From assembly GCF_000184345.1 (NCBI RefSeq), contig NC_017583.1, positions 1,364,001 to 1,428,000 on the forward strand: a stretch of 64,000 nt of DNA, written 5' to 3'. Below are positions 16,630-29,264 of this stretch, in pieces. Numbering within the stretch: the first letter of the stretch is position 1; every line of letters starts with the position of its first letter. Position numbers and translations under genes: made by a program. The DNA comes from Spirochaeta thermophila DSM 6578. Lineage in GTDB: Bacteria; Spirochaetota; Spirochaetia; Winmispirales; Winmispiraceae. A model generated the notes under the pieces. It searched no databases, was not told the DNA's origin, and worked only from the letters and a program-made list of their open reading frames with translations.

Positions 16630-16914
16630 ATGGATATCCACAGGCTACTCCAGGAACACGATGTGGCGATCGATGATATCCGATGGTATCTCGCACTCAC
16701 CACGGCCGAGCGTTTCCTCTCATACCAGGAAGTCCCGGAAGAACTCGCCCTCCTCATCTGGAGAGGTACGATCGCGGACGAACTCTACGAGATGGAAGAA
16801 CGGTGGCTCTCGCTCCAGAACCAGAAGCTCTCGGACGGCAGACTCGACGAAGCCGGGATCCGAGAGCTCATCAGGGAGATAAAGTCCGCCGCGGAGAGGA
16901 GGCCCCTCTCCTAG
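16630..16914 (+). CDS. Small hypothetical protein
   Basis: This 94-residue acidic, helical protein begins MDIHRLL and has no signal peptide, membrane segment or known motif. Three Trp residues ('IRWYLAL', 'LIWRGTI', 'ERWLSLQ') and the absence of Cys are notable. Support comes from the strong promoter placed exactly for a leaderless start and from normal codon use for this genome. It converges with the phosphosugar mutase gene, 14 bases away. I cannot assign a function. Confidence 0.7.
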   Translation: MDIHRLLQEHDVAIDDIRWYLALTTAERFLSYQEVPEELALLIWRGTIADELYEMEERWLSLQNQKLSDGRLDEAGIRELIREIKSAAERRPLS

Positions 16915-16928
16915 GGGCCCCCTCGACA

Positions 16929-18677
16929 CTATGCGGGGATCCACCCGTCGATCTGCCGTTGGACGACCTCCAGTTTCTCCTTGACCTCCCGCTTCGCCTC
17001 TTCCAGCGAGTCCTTCACCGGCGAGGTGCAGGAGGCATAGAACTTGATCTTGGGCTCCGTACCGCTCGGGCGAGCGCTCACCACACTTCCGTCCTCGAGC
17101 ACGAACTGGAGCACGTTGGATGAGGGGAGATCGATGTTCTTCTTCCGCTCTCCCAAGGGGAGGTAGAGGGTGGTGCCGTCCAGGTAGTCGCGTATCTCCA
17201 CCACCTTGAGGTCACCGAAGGCGAGAGGAGGATCGGTGCGGAGTCGTTCCATGATCCCTCTCATGACCTGAATGCCTTTTTCACCGGGGAACGTCTTCGT
17301 GGTGAGGATCTCTTCGAAGTAGCCGTGTTGCCTGTAGAGTTCCTCCAGCCTCTGCAGGAGCGTCTTCCCCTGAACCCTGTGGTAGAGGGTCATCTCGACG
17401 GTGAGGATCGAGGCGGAGACGGCGTCCTTGTCCCTCACATCGGTCCCGACGAGGAATCCGTAGCTCTCCTCGGTACCGAAGACGTACTGGGGACCGCCCT
17501 TCTCCTCGAACTCGCGTATCTTGGCGGCGAAGTACTTGAATCCGGTGAGCACCTCATGGCACTCCACGCCGTACGATTCGACGATCTTCCGCTGAAGATT
17601 GGTGGTGACGATGCTCTTGACGAAGGCAGGCCGCTCGGGAAGGGAACCCATCTCTTTTTTCGAAGAGAAGATGTAGTCGGCCAACAACGCGCCGAGCTGG
17701 TTCCCCGTGATGAGGACATAGTCGTGTCCGTCGGGAACGGCGATGCCGAGTCGGTCGGAATCGGGGTCCGTGGCCATCACCACGTCGGCCTTCCGTTTCC
17801 GCGCGTACGAGAGCGCCAGTTCCAGAGCCGAGGCCTCCTCGGGATTGGGGTACTCCACCGTAGGGAAGTCCCCGTCAGGATCGGCCTGTTCGGGCACGGT
17901 GAAGACGTCGATCCCGAACCCTCTCAACACGGTCTCCACCGGCATCCTCCCGGTACCATGGAGAGGGGTGTAGACCACCGAGACCTCTCCTCCGTGTTCC
18001 TCGAAGAGGTCGGGACGGATCACCTGTCGTCTCACGGCGTCGAAGTAAGCCCGATCCACGTCCTCCCCGATGTAGGTGAGCAGTCCTCGGGCAAGGGCTT
18101 CCTCTTCCGGCATCGACCTGATCTCGGAGATCACCTTCCGGACTTCCTCTATGATCCCCTTGTCGTGTGGAGGCACCACTTGCCCCCCATCCGACCAGTA
18201 GACCTTGTATCCGTTATACTGGGGAGGGTTGTGACTCGCCGTGATCACGATACCGGCGGTGGTGCCGAGATGGCGAACCGTGAAGGACAGCTCCGGCGTG
18301 GGCCTCAGGTCCTCGAAAAGGTAGGTCTTTATCCCGTTGCCGCAGAGCACGAGCGCCGCTTCACGGGCGAACACGCGGGAGTATCGTCTCGAGTCGTAGG
18401 CGATGGCTGCGGATGGATCCTTCACCCCCTGGGAGAGGATGTAGTTGGCGAGGCCCTGGGTGGCCCTGCGCACCATGAGAGGATTCATGCGAAAGAATCC
18501 TCCCCCGATGATTCCACGCATCCCCCCTGTTCCGAATTCGAGGTCGGCGAAGAAACGGTCGTTGAGCGCTTCCCAGTCCTCTCTCTCGAGGAGTTCCTCT
18601 ACTTCTCTCCTGAACTCCTCCCCGGTCTCGAGCTGAATATACATCCTGGCTTTCCTCTCCAGTTCACGCAGATCCAT
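16929..18677 (-). CDS. Phosphoglucomutase/phosphomannomutase family phospho-sugar mutase
   Basis: This 582-residue alpha-D-phosphohexomutase interconverts hexose 1- and 6-phosphates. The phosphoserine loop is 'TASHNPP' (Ser148), the Mg loop 'DPDSDRLG', the sugar-specificity loop 'GTEESYG' and the phosphate loop 'RPSGTEPKIK' near the C-terminus. The length and the N-terminal 'FGTGGMRG' match the PgcA-like bacterial PGM type that also serves phosphomannose or phosphopentose in some species. The start at 18677 follows AGGAGGAG; an upstream in-frame ATG at 18707 lacks a site. It stands alone, divergent from the RNA methyltransferase gene. Confidence 0.95.
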   Translation of the reverse strand: MDLRELERKARMYIQLETGEEFRREVEELLEREDWEALNDRFFADLEFGTGGMRGIIGGGFFRMNPLMVRRATQGLANYILSQGVKDPSAAIAYDSRRYSRVFAREAALVLCGNGIKTYLFEDLRPTPELSFTVRHLGTTAGIVITASHNPPQYNGYKVYWSDGGQVVPPHDKGIIEEVRKVISEIRSMPEEEALARGLLTYIGEDVDRAYFDAVRRQVIRPDLFEEHGGEVSVVYTPLHGTGRMPVETVLRGFGIDVFTVPEQADPDGDFPTVEYPNPEEASALELALSYARKRKADVVMATDPDSDRLGIAVPDGHDYVLITGNQLGALLADYIFSSKKEMGSLPERPAFVKSIVTTNLQRKIVESYGVECHEVLTGFKYFAAKIREFEEKGGPQYVFGTEESYGFLVGTDVRDKDAVSASILTVEMTLYHRVQGKTLLQRLEELYRQHGYFEEILTTKTFPGEKGIQVMRGIMERLRTDPPLAFGDLKVVEIRDYLDGTTLYLPLGERKKNIDLPSSNVLQFVLEDGSVVSARPSGTEPKIKFYASCTSPVKDSLEEAKREVKEKLEVVQRQIDGWIPA

Positions 18678-18781
18678 GTACTCCTCCTCGGGTCTGTTTG
18701 GTCTCATAATAGAAATAACGGATCAACGTATCAAGGCGGAAGATTTTCATTCTTCGGGAAATATACTACTCTTGGTGTGGT

Positions 18782-20377
18782 ATGAAGAAGATAGGCAAGA
18801 AACCCAAGGGAGAAGAGGGCTTCCACGAGTACTATCGATCGCTCTTCGGGGAACGGTGGGATGGTCTCGTGGCCTCGATGAGGATGGAATCACCCTACCA
18901 TACCCTCTCCGAGGGGCTCCTCGTTCCCTATCACCTCGACCCCGCCTCCCTCTACCCCCCCACCCTCCTCGCCCCCGAACCGGGCCATCGCGTCCTCGAC
19001 CTCTGCGCCGCCCCCGGAGGGAAGACCCTCCTCCTCGCCCTCGCCCTCAAGGGCCGTGGGCTCCTCGTGGCCAACGAGTACTCCTCCTCCAGGAGAGCCC
19101 GGCTCAAACAGGTACTCACCCTGCACCTGCCCACACACCTCCTCGCCCCCATCCGCGTCGCCGGGAGGGACGGACGGACCTGGGGCATCCACGAGCCCGA
19201 GGCCTACGACCGCATCCTGGCGGACGTTCCCTGCTCCTCCGAGGCCCACCTCCTCTCCTCCCCTTCCCACCTCTCCCGCTGGACCCCCGCCCGCATCCGC
19301 AACCTCACACACACCCAGTTCGCCCTTCTCTCCTCCGCCTTCCTCGCCCTCGCCCCCGGCGGCCTCCTCGTCTACGCCACCTGCGCCCTCACCCCTCAGG
19401 AGAACGACGGCGTGGTGGAGAAACTCGTCACACGACGCGGGAACGCCCTCGAGATCGTCCGGGACCCGCCCCCGCTCCCCGCATCCCTCCCTACCCTCAC
19501 CCTTGAGCCGACCCGCTACGGCTTTCACATCCTCCCCGACACCTCACGAGGAGCCGGACCTCTCTACATGGCCCTCATACGAAAGACCCGGTCCATCCCC
19601 CCGCACGCCCCTGAGCGCTTGCGAAACCCCGCGAAACCGCACTACACTGAGTGTGAGGACCCTGTCGCGATACACCCATACGGGAGGCCCCATGAACGAG
19701 ATCCGCGTCATGCTTCCGAACGGCCACGTACTGGAAGTCCCCTACGGCACCCGGGTAGGAGACCTCTTGAAGACCCACCTCCCGGACATCCATCCCGTGG
19801 CGGCACGCGTCAACAACGAGCTCACCAGCCTCACCTACAAGCTCGAGTTCAACAGCAGCATAGAGCCCGTCACCTTCGATCAGCCCGAAGGCATGATCAT
19901 ATACCGCGCGAGCCTCTGCTTCCTCCTCGCCATGGCTGCCCACAGGAGAGGCCTCAGACTCATCATAGGACACTCCCTGGGCGACGGATACTTCTACACC
20001 CTCAGGGACCGCGAGGATGTCACCCCGAGAGAGGTGGCCCTCCTCCAGGAGGAGATGCAGGATCTCATCCGCAGCGACATCCCCATACAACGGAAGGTCC
20101 TCTCCTATCAGGACGCCATCTGGGAGTTCCAAGGAAGGGACCAGATGCAGACCGTCAAGCTTCTCACGTTCAAGAACGAGAACAAGATCCCCGTCTTCTT
20201 CTGCGATACCTACTGCGACCTCGCCACCATCCCCCTGGTACCCCGCACCGGCCTGCTCAACGGTTTCCGCCTTCAGCACTTCCCCCCCGGTTTCGTCCTC
20301 AGGTTTCCCCGACATCCCGAACAGCCCGTACCCGAGTCCTACGCACCTCCCCTCAAGCTCTTCCAGGTCTACCGTGA
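18782..20377 (+). CDS. RsmB/NOP2-type RNA cytosine-5 methyltransferase with no normal stop
   Basis: Residues 1-270 (to about 19592) are a complete SAM-dependent m5C methyltransferase of the NOL1/NOP2/Sun family: SAM loop 'LDLCAAPGGKT' (72-82), 'ADVPCSSEAH' (Cys151, product release) and 'YATCALTPQEND' (Cys201, nucleophile). The target is likely rRNA or tRNA. No stop follows the domain. The frame stays open to 20377 and would add about 260 residues of Arg/His/Pro-rich sequence that are the shifted translation of the next gene. One extra C in the run 19597-19602 would bring TGA 19612 into frame. So either a recent frameshift, a sequence error, or a genuine long overlap exists. The functional end is probably near 19612. 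Confidence 0.8.
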   Translation: MKKIGKKPKGEEGFHEYYRSLFGERWDGLVASMRMESPYHTLSEGLLVPYHLDPASLYPPTLLAPEPGHRVLDLCAAPGGKTLLLALALKGRGLLVANEYSSSRRARLKQVLTLHLPTHLLAPIRVAGRDGRTWGIHEPEAYDRILADVPCSSEAHLLSSPSHLSRWTPARIRNLTHTQFALLSSAFLALAPGGLLVYATCALTPQENDGVVEKLVTRRGNALEIVRDPPPLPASLPTLTLEPTRYGFHILPDTSRGAGPLYMALIRKTRSIPPHAPERLRNPAKPHYTECEDPVAIHPYGRPHERDPRHASERPRTGSPLRHPGRRPLEDPPPGHPSRGGTRQQRAHQPHLQARVQQQHRARHLRSARRHDHIPREPLLPPRHGCPQERPQTHHRTLPGRRILLHPQGPRGCHPERGGPPPGGDAGSHPQRHPHTTEGPLLSGRHLGVPRKGPDADRQASHVQEREQDPRLLLRYLLRPRHHPPGTPHRPAQRFPPSALPPRFRPQVSPTSRTARTRVLRTSPQALPGLP

Positions 20378-21338
20378 ATACAAGGAGTGGGGACGGACCC
20401 TCTCCGTGGCCTCGGTGGGCGACCTGAACACCCTCGTCGAGGCGAGGAAGGAACGCGAATTCATCCAGATCGCCGAGGCCCTCCACGAGCAACGGATCTC
20501 CCAGATCGCCTCCCGTATCGCCGCCGAGGCACCCCGGATCAAACTCGTGCTCGTGGCGGGCCCCTCCTCTTCGGGCAAGACCACGTTTGCAAAGAAGCTC
20601 TCCATGTATCTCAAAGTCTTCGGACTCCGCCCCCTCGCCATAAGCCTCGACAACTACTTCAGACCTCGGGAGGAGACCCCCCTGGACGAGGAGGGAAACT
20701 ACGATTTCGAGGCACTCGAAGCCCTCGATATAGAAGTCCTCAACCGTGATCTGGTCGCCCTCTTCGAAGGCGGATCCATACGGGAACGCCTCTTCAACTT
20801 CAAGACAGGACGCTCCCTGCATACGGAGCGGACCATCACCCTTCCTGAAAAGGGAATCGTCGTCATAGAGGGCATCCACGGCCTCAACGAGGCACTCACC
20901 TCCCAGATTCCGAGGGAACAGAAGTACAAGATCTACGTCTCCGCCCTCACCCAACTCAACCTCGACGACCACAACCGCATTCCCACCACGGACAACCGCC
21001 TCATCCGGCGTATGGTGAGGGACGCCCGGTTCAGGGGAAAGACCGCCCTCGAGACCATCCAGATGTGGCCCTCGGTCCGCAGGGGTGAGGAACGGCACAT
21101 CTTCCCCTTCCAGGAGGAGGCCGACATCCTCTTCAACTCGGCACTCGATTACGAGCTCGGCGTACTCAAGGTCTTCGCCGAACCCCTCCTGAGGACCATA
21201 AAGCCGTACCATCGGGAATACGCCGAGGCGATCCGTCTCCTCGGATTCCTGGAAAACTTCCTTCCCATCTCCTCCCAACACGTCCCCGGGCGTTCCATCC
21301 TCAGGGAGTTCATCGGCGACAGTGAATTCCACTACTGA
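19692..21338 (+). CDS. TGS-domain uridine kinase-like protein
   Basis: This 548-residue cytoplasmic protein has three parts: a TGS-like domain (1-65), a threonyl-tRNA-synthetase-like second additional domain (about 70-230, with 'HSLGDGYFY') and a uridine kinase/phosphoribulokinase domain (about 280-490). The Walker A loop is 'GPSSSGKTT' (290-298), followed by 'ISLDNYF' and 'IEGIHGLNE'. This fusion is known in spirochaetes, Bacteroidetes and Firmicutes; its substrate is usually annotated as uridine but is not established. GGGAGG (19682-19687) precedes ATG 19692. A possible promoter TTGCGA-18-TACACT lies just upstream, inside the extended frame of the methyltransferase gene. Confidence 0.93.
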   Translation: MNEIRVMLPNGHVLEVPYGTRVGDLLKTHLPDIHPVAARVNNELTSLTYKLEFNSSIEPVTFDQPEGMIIYRASLCFLLAMAAHRRGLRLIIGHSLGDGYFYTLRDREDVTPREVALLQEEMQDLIRSDIPIQRKVLSYQDAIWEFQGRDQMQTVKLLTFKNENKIPVFFCDTYCDLATIPLVPRTGLLNGFRLQHFPPGFVLRFPRHPEQPVPESYAPPLKLFQVYREYKEWGRTLSVASVGDLNTLVEARKEREFIQIAEALHEQRISQIASRIAAEAPRIKLVLVAGPSSSGKTTFAKKLSMYLKVFGLRPLAISLDNYFRPREETPLDEEGNYDFEALEALDIEVLNRDLVALFEGGSIRERLFNFKTGRSLHTERTITLPEKGIVVIEGIHGLNEALTSQIPREQKYKIYVSALTQLNLDDHNRIPTTDNRLIRRMVRDARFRGKTALETIQMWPSVRRGEERHIFPFQEEADILFNSALDYELGVLKVFAEPLLRTIKPYHREYAEAIRLLGFLENFLPISSQHVPGRSILREFIGDSEFHY

Positions 21339-21372
21339 AAGACCTTCCTCAAGAGAAACCGCCGCCCCTCCT

Positions 21373-24300
21373 CTAGAACTGGAACGCCGCGTCCTCGTAG
21401 TCGAGATTCGTCTCTATCTCGGGGATGGGTTTCCAGGCGAGTGTGAGCGAAAAGCTGGAGTCCCAGTACGTCTCGAGTATCCCTGCATCCGTGGTTCGGG
21501 TGGCCGGTTCACCCGAATACGAGAACGAGAGGTACCAGTCGCTCAGGTGATGGGTCACCGAGAGATCGAGGCTCTGCAGCTTGAAGAGCGCCTCCTCCCG
21601 GTCGTCGACCGAAAAGAAATTGAACGACCGGGCGATGTCCACGAGGGGGTTGACCCACTCGAGCCCCACCTTCTCCGGGAGTCCGGGGATGTACCGATAG
21701 GCGGCCCTGTTGACCGATACGGAGGAGAGCGAGACCTCCACGAACTCCTGGATGAAGAAGGACAACCCGAAGGAGAGATCCCACCTCGAGTCGGTGACCC
21801 GAATGGGTGTGATGGTGTAGGTGGAGCTCGTGGTCGCCCTGATTCCCATGCGGTTCTTCCAGAGATAGGTATCGGGAGAGGTGTAGCCGAGTCTCGCACT
21901 CACCTTCGAGAGGAGGAACTCCTTTTCGTCCTCCCGGATCCACCCCACCCCGTATCCACCGAAGGTATAGGGATAGGTGTGGAGCCAGGTCGCCTGAATG
22001 GTGAGGGGGTACAGTTTCGCCGTGAGCACATGCTGCTCGGGCCTGATCCTCGACGCATCGTCTTCGTCCGGAACGAGCTTGAGGTTCTCCGTGAACTGGA
22101 GGTTGTTTTCCAGGAACGAGAGTTTCTGGGTGAAGGAGAGGGACTCGAACTCCCAGGAATCCCCGTCCCCCCTCTGGTAATTGAGTGCGGTGGTCTGGGT
22201 CCACGGTCCCATGGTGTCGGACAGTCCGAACGACACCTCCTCGTCGAGAGGAGGGAGCACATAGGAGGCGGAGAGGGTGTGCCTCGTCCCGAGCACCGAG
22301 AGGACGAGCGAAGACTGCACCTTGTGTTCCTTTATGTAGTCATCCTCCCATTCCACGAAGTGGTAGTCGTAGCGGGGGAGGCCGTCTGGTGAGATATCGG
22401 TCACCTCCTCGTCGACGATCCTTGCACGGATGGTATAGGAGATCGAGGAATCCTTGAGCGGGAGGAAGAGGAGGAAGGGTTTGGAGACGGCCTGCACCCT
22501 CTGTTCGAGATAGAGATCGTTCTGCCTGAGGATGGGGTCTCGTATCCCCTCCCATGTGTCGTCGGACATCTCGTCGTCGAGTCTCATGGGATAGTAGCGA
22601 TTCACGGAAAACGTGGTCTGCGCGGAAAGCTGCCCGAACCCGTCATAGAAGGTGGCGGTGTTGGTGAAGGTGTCGGTGAACCGCAGGTTGTGCTTCCCGT
22701 AGGAGGGGGACGAGAGCTCGACATCTTCCGGGGAATCGATGTCTGAGGGGTAGTAGTAGGTCGATACCCACTGAGGGGTCATGGCGTATGCCGAGGAGAG
22801 ACGGAGCGGGGTGAGGGAGGACGAGAGGGAAAGATCATCGAAGAGGGAAGGAAGGAGGTACTGCCCGAACGGCCCTTCCGGCGGTCCTTCCGAGGTCTCC
22901 TCCGACTCATCGGTCTCCCAGGGCGGGAGGAAGCCCTCCGGCAGTTCGGGAGACGTCTCGCTGGCGCGTCCTCCGCCGGGATACGAGAGGAGCGTTCCGG
23001 AAAAGGAGAGGGAGAGGGAGGGGAGCACCAGGCTGGTGGGATAGAAGTAGGTCCGTTCAGGGGAGGTCGAGGGCACGTCGGAACGGCTCTTCACTCCCCA
23101 CAGGAGGGTATTGGAAAGCGACACGCTGGTCCACCGGAAGAGGGTGCCCAGAGAGAGGCCCGGACTCACGCTCCCCCTCAGGAGCCACGAGATGGAGGGC
23201 TCTTCCGAAGGAGTCGTATCCGCATCGGTTCCGTCGGAGAAGCCGAAGACCTGTTTCCAGGCGATATCCTCCTTCCGGTCGAGGAAGTCGGGCGCCACGT
23301 ACGGGTCCGAGAGGGCCATGATCTTCCAGGAAAGGGACCCACGAGGAATATTGAGCCTCCCTTCCGAGGAGAGACGGTATCTGAGAGGCAATTCCGTGCT
23401 TCCGAAATACGACTCGTCCCATCTGCTCACCACCTCTCCCTCTTCAAGGGTATAGGGGGTGTAGCCGTCTCCCGAGGGGAAGAGGGTTCTGCTGCGCGCC
23501 AGGCCGATCTGGAGATCGAGCCCCGAGAGGGGACCGAGGGACTTCCAGTTTCCTTCCATTCCGGCGAACAGGCCCAGTCCCGTATAGTAGTCGAGCATGA
23601 GTTTGAGCCGATCCTCCCGGAGACCGGCCTCCTCCTCTGAATCCGCTTCTTGGTCACCCAAAGGGGCGACAGGGATTCTGTGTATGAAAAGGCCGTGGCG
23701 CACATACTTGAACGACTGATCTTCCGAGGGCGCCATGAAGGAGAAGGCGCCTTCGGTGGAGAGCGGTTTATGGCCGACCACATAAGTGGTGGTCTGGAGA
23801 AAGGTGCCCCTCCTTTCGTCGATACCGAAGACGGGATGGAACACCAGTTCGTCACCCGCATAGAAGAAGAAAGGGATGTAGAGGACCGGGATCTCCCCCA
23901 CCTTGAGGACGGCATGTTCCACCGCCCAGTCGCTCTGCCCGAAGAGCCACAGGCGGGAAGCGGCGAGCTGGTAATAGGGAGGATCCCCCCGGGAGGAGGA
24001 GATCCTCACATCACGGGAGATCACAGCCTCGTCCTCCCCCACGATGTAACGGGAGGCCTCGTCCGCGGTCGTACCGAAGGTGAGGGGTTCATCCTCTATC
24101 TTCTTTTCCTGAGAGAAGGTGCCCGAGAGAAAGAGGCCGCTCGCATCCTCCACTTTCACCAGGAGGAAGTTCCCCGAGAAGCGCTCCACCTCCTTTCCCG
24201 CCCGTCTCTTCACATAACCCACGTTGCCGTAGGCGGAAAGGGTCTTGAGGGCCGCGTTGTACACGACCAGGTCGGCCATGATGGTGTGCTCCCCCTGATC

Positions 24301-24737
24301 ATCGGAGAACTCCAGGACGACCCCCCCACCGAGTTCCACGTATTCCTCGTCCACCTCGGTGCGTGTGGTGTAGCGGGCGACCCTGGCAGAGGAGAGGGTG
24401 ATGCGTCTTCCGGCCGGAGGAGGGGTCTCGGGAGGGGTGATCCCGTAGTAGGAAAAGAGACGGGCCTTGAGGGTCTCCCTGTCACCGGTGGCGGGGAGGC
24501 CGAGTCTCCTGCACCAGGCGGCGAGTTCGAAGAAGGATGCCGTCACGATATCCTGGATGATGGTGCGTGTGAGGAGGTCATCGGGCTCACCGGCAGACCC
24601 CTGCGAGTCTGTCTCCAGGGACTGTACGGCGGGAGGGGGGATCGTAGGAGGAGTGGTTTCCTGAGCAGGAAGAAACGTGAGAACCATGGAGCAGAGTACG
24701 AACAGGACACCACGCCGCTCCGGCACTCGCCTCTCCC

Positions 24738-24741
<4 letters not shown>
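21373..24741 (-). CDS. lptD: LptD-like outer-membrane LPS/glycolipid assembly protein
   Basis: This 1122-residue exported protein has an N-terminal signal ('[17 protein letters not shown]'), an OstA/LptA-like beta-jellyroll region (about 110-270, with '[20 protein letters not shown]') and a long C-terminal beta-barrel (about 300-1122) of alternating aromatic strands ending in '[11 protein letters not shown]' with a terminal Phe. Spirochaete homologues (the TP0515 type) are thought to deliver glycolipid to the outer membrane. An odd N-terminal insert (70-100, '[19 protein letters not shown]') looks like a SAP helix-turn-helix motif. GTG 24741 overlaps the stop of uvrA (GTGA), so translation is coupled. 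The stop converges with the kinase gene at 34 bases without a clear terminator. Confidence 0.85.
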
Positions 24742-27569
<2,828 letters not shown>

Positions 27570-27578
27570 ACCCACGCT

Positions 27579-27607
27579 ACTGTACGGACAAACCACGGAG
27601 GTTTCAA
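27579..27607 (-). promoter_or_regulatory. Internal uvrA promoter
   Basis: Leftward TTGAAA (27602-27607), 17 bases, TACAGT (27579-27584), nine bases before ATG 27569. The transcript would have a leader of about two bases. It lies between the DUF72 stop and uvrA and could give uvrA-lptD separate expression. Confidence 0.5.
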
Positions 27608-27620
27608 GGTGAGACATCGC

Positions 27621-28349
27621 TCAGGAGGCGTCGAGGAAACCCATGAGTCGTCTCGCATCGTGGAGTGCATGTCCTTCCGCATCGTTGTCGAAGTAGCAGA
27701 AGACATCCCTCCCCTCGCCGCGCCATGTCGCCATCTTCTCTGCAAGTTCAGCGAGGTACTCGTCCGAATATGATCCCCGATAACGGCCAAGTGCCCCGTG
27801 GAGTCTCACATAGACCGTAGGCGAGGTGACCACCCAAGGGGCGTGAAGGGGATGAAAGTGGAAGATGCAGAAGGAGACCCCGTAGGAAGAAAAGAGATCG
27901 TAGACATCCTGATCGAACCAGGACTCGTGTCGCACTTCGATCGCGTACCTGAAGCCCCGCGGGAGCAGACGGAAGAATCGTTCGAGCCGATCGAGGTCCT
28001 TATGGAGAGAAGGAGGAAGCTGGAAGAGCACCACACCCAGTCGGTCACCCAGGAGGGCCGCACGGGAGAGGAACCGCTCGACTTCCTCCTCCACGTCTCC
28101 GAGCTTCCGCAGATGCGTGATCAACCGACTCGCCTTCATGGAAAAGAGGAACCCCTCGGGAACCCTCCCCGCCCAGTTCCTGCAGGTGTTCTCTCGGGGG
28201 AGATGATAGAACGAGGAGTTTATCTCCACCGTACAGAAATGTCTGCTGTAGAATTCGAGGAGCTGAGAGGAAGGAAGGTCCTCGGGATAGAAGAGACCCG
28301 CCCAGTGGCGATAGGTCCAGCCGGACGTACCCACGTAGACCCCTTCCAT
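27621..28349 (-). CDS. DUF72-family protein
   Basis: This 242-residue DUF72 (YecE-like) protein has a TIM-barrel-related fold of unknown biochemical function. Recognisable blocks are 'VYVGTSGWTYRHWAG' (4-18), 'VEINSSFYHLP' (40-50), 'FSMKASRLITHL' (68-79), 'VVLFQLPPSLHKD' and 'YAIEVRHESWF'. Many DUF72 genes sit near repair genes, as here beside uvrA, but no role has been shown. It starts nine bases after the TPR gene and ends 51 bases before uvrA on the same strand, so it belongs to this operon. Confidence 0.9.
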   Translation of the reverse strand: MEGVYVGTSGWTYRHWAGLFYPEDLPSSQLLEFYSRHFCTVEINSSFYHLPRENTCRNWAGRVPEGFLFSMKASRLITHLRKLGDVEEEVERFLSRAALLGDRLGVVLFQLPPSLHKDLDRLERFFRLLPRGFRYAIEVRHESWFDQDVYDLFSSYGVSFCIFHFHPLHAPWVVTSPTVYVRLHGALGRYRGSYSDEYLAELAEKMATWRGEGRDVFCYFDNDAEGHALHDARRLMGFLDAS

Positions 28350-28358
28350 GACATCCTC

Positions 28359-29264
28359 CTAGCGCACGCCTTCCTCCGGCGGAGCCACCCGGGGCTCCCT
28401 GAGCTGACTGAAGGCGAGGTACTTCCATCGCCCCTCGGGCGCCCGGGCGGCGACGAACGACCACCACTTCACCGCCTCCTCCCGGTGAGCCAGGCCATAG
28501 AGGGCGTTGGCGAGCCAGTAGAGGAGGCGGTAGATCTCGCGATCCTCGAGATAGGAGAGGAAGAGATCTTCCTGTTGGATCTTCCTCCACAGTGCCTCCA
28601 TCGACGAGAAGATGTAGAGGTAGTCCTCTTCACGTATGGTATCGACAAGGGTGGTGACCACCATCATCACTCCGACCGTGGCGTGCTCGAGGGCTTTGTC
28701 CATACGTCCGTTCTCTCCATAGAACTCGGAGAGCAGGAGATGGGCCCGGTAGGAGGCGTTCTCAGGACAGCGATAGAGCACGAGCAAGCGATCGAGCCCT
28801 TTCTCCTTGAGGGTCGTGGTCCACACCTCCCGGTTCTTCCGGTTGCGTTCGCCGATGTAGGACTCATCCTCCGAGAGGATATAGGTGAAGAGAGTCTCCT
28901 CGAATTCGTGATACTTTCGCTCTTCGAGATAGACCTCGGCGAGGGTGTAGGCGATGGGATAGAACGATGCCTCCACCGCAAGGTACTGTCTCTGCGCGAG
29001 GGCTTTGAGGAGATGCCGTTCGGCGAGGGTGAACTCCCCTTCCCGGAAGAACAGCCGCCCCAGCTCGTACTCGGCCTCGGGGAAGGTGATTTCCCTGTCG
29101 ATGGCCTCTTCAAGGAGGACGATGGCTTCGGCGATCCGGCCTTCCTGCGCGAGATCACGTGCGCGTTCGTACATCACCCAGCTCGGCACCTCTTCCTGGG
29201 CGGACAGCGAGGAGAGGCACAAGAAGAGGCTAAAGGAGATGCTGAATTTCTTCGAGAAACGCAT
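28359..29264 (-). CDS. Exported TPR-repeat protein
   Basis: This 301-residue protein has a signal peptide ('FSISFSLFLCLSSLSA', cut before QEEVP) and tetratricopeptide-type helical repeats, for example 'EGRIAEAIVLLEEAID' and 'FREGEFTLAERHLLKALAQR'. It should sit in the periplasm or on a membrane as a scaffold. The start at 29264 has GAGG seven bases upstream and overlaps the 3' end of ispG by 35 bases, so it is translated after ispG in the same transcript. The C-terminal half ('WLANALYGLAHREEAVKWWS') continues the repeat pattern. No specific function can be assigned. Confidence 0.8.
   Translation of the reverse strand: MRFSKKFSISFSLFLCLSSLSAQEEVPSWVMYERARDLAQEGRIAEAIVLLEEAIDREITFPEAEYELGRLFFREGEFTLAERHLLKALAQRQYLAVEASFYPIAYTLAEVYLEERKYHEFEETLFTYILSEDESYIGERNRKNREVWTTTLKEKGLDRLLVLYRCPENASYRAHLLLSEFYGENGRMDKALEHATVGVMMVVTTLVDTIREEDYLYIFSSMEALWRKIQQEDLFLSYLEDREIYRLLYWLANALYGLAHREEAVKWWSFVAARAPEGRWKYLAFSQLREPRVAPPEEGVR

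Noticed and set aside
18890-19528. Minus-strand frame opposite the methyltransferase
   Set aside because: Gly/Glu/Val-rich artefact of C-rich coding strand; no ribosome binding site.
19575-21332. Long minus-strand frame opposite the TGS-uridine kinase
   Set aside because: The plus strand encodes recognisable kinase motifs throughout; the minus product has no motif and arises from codon bias.
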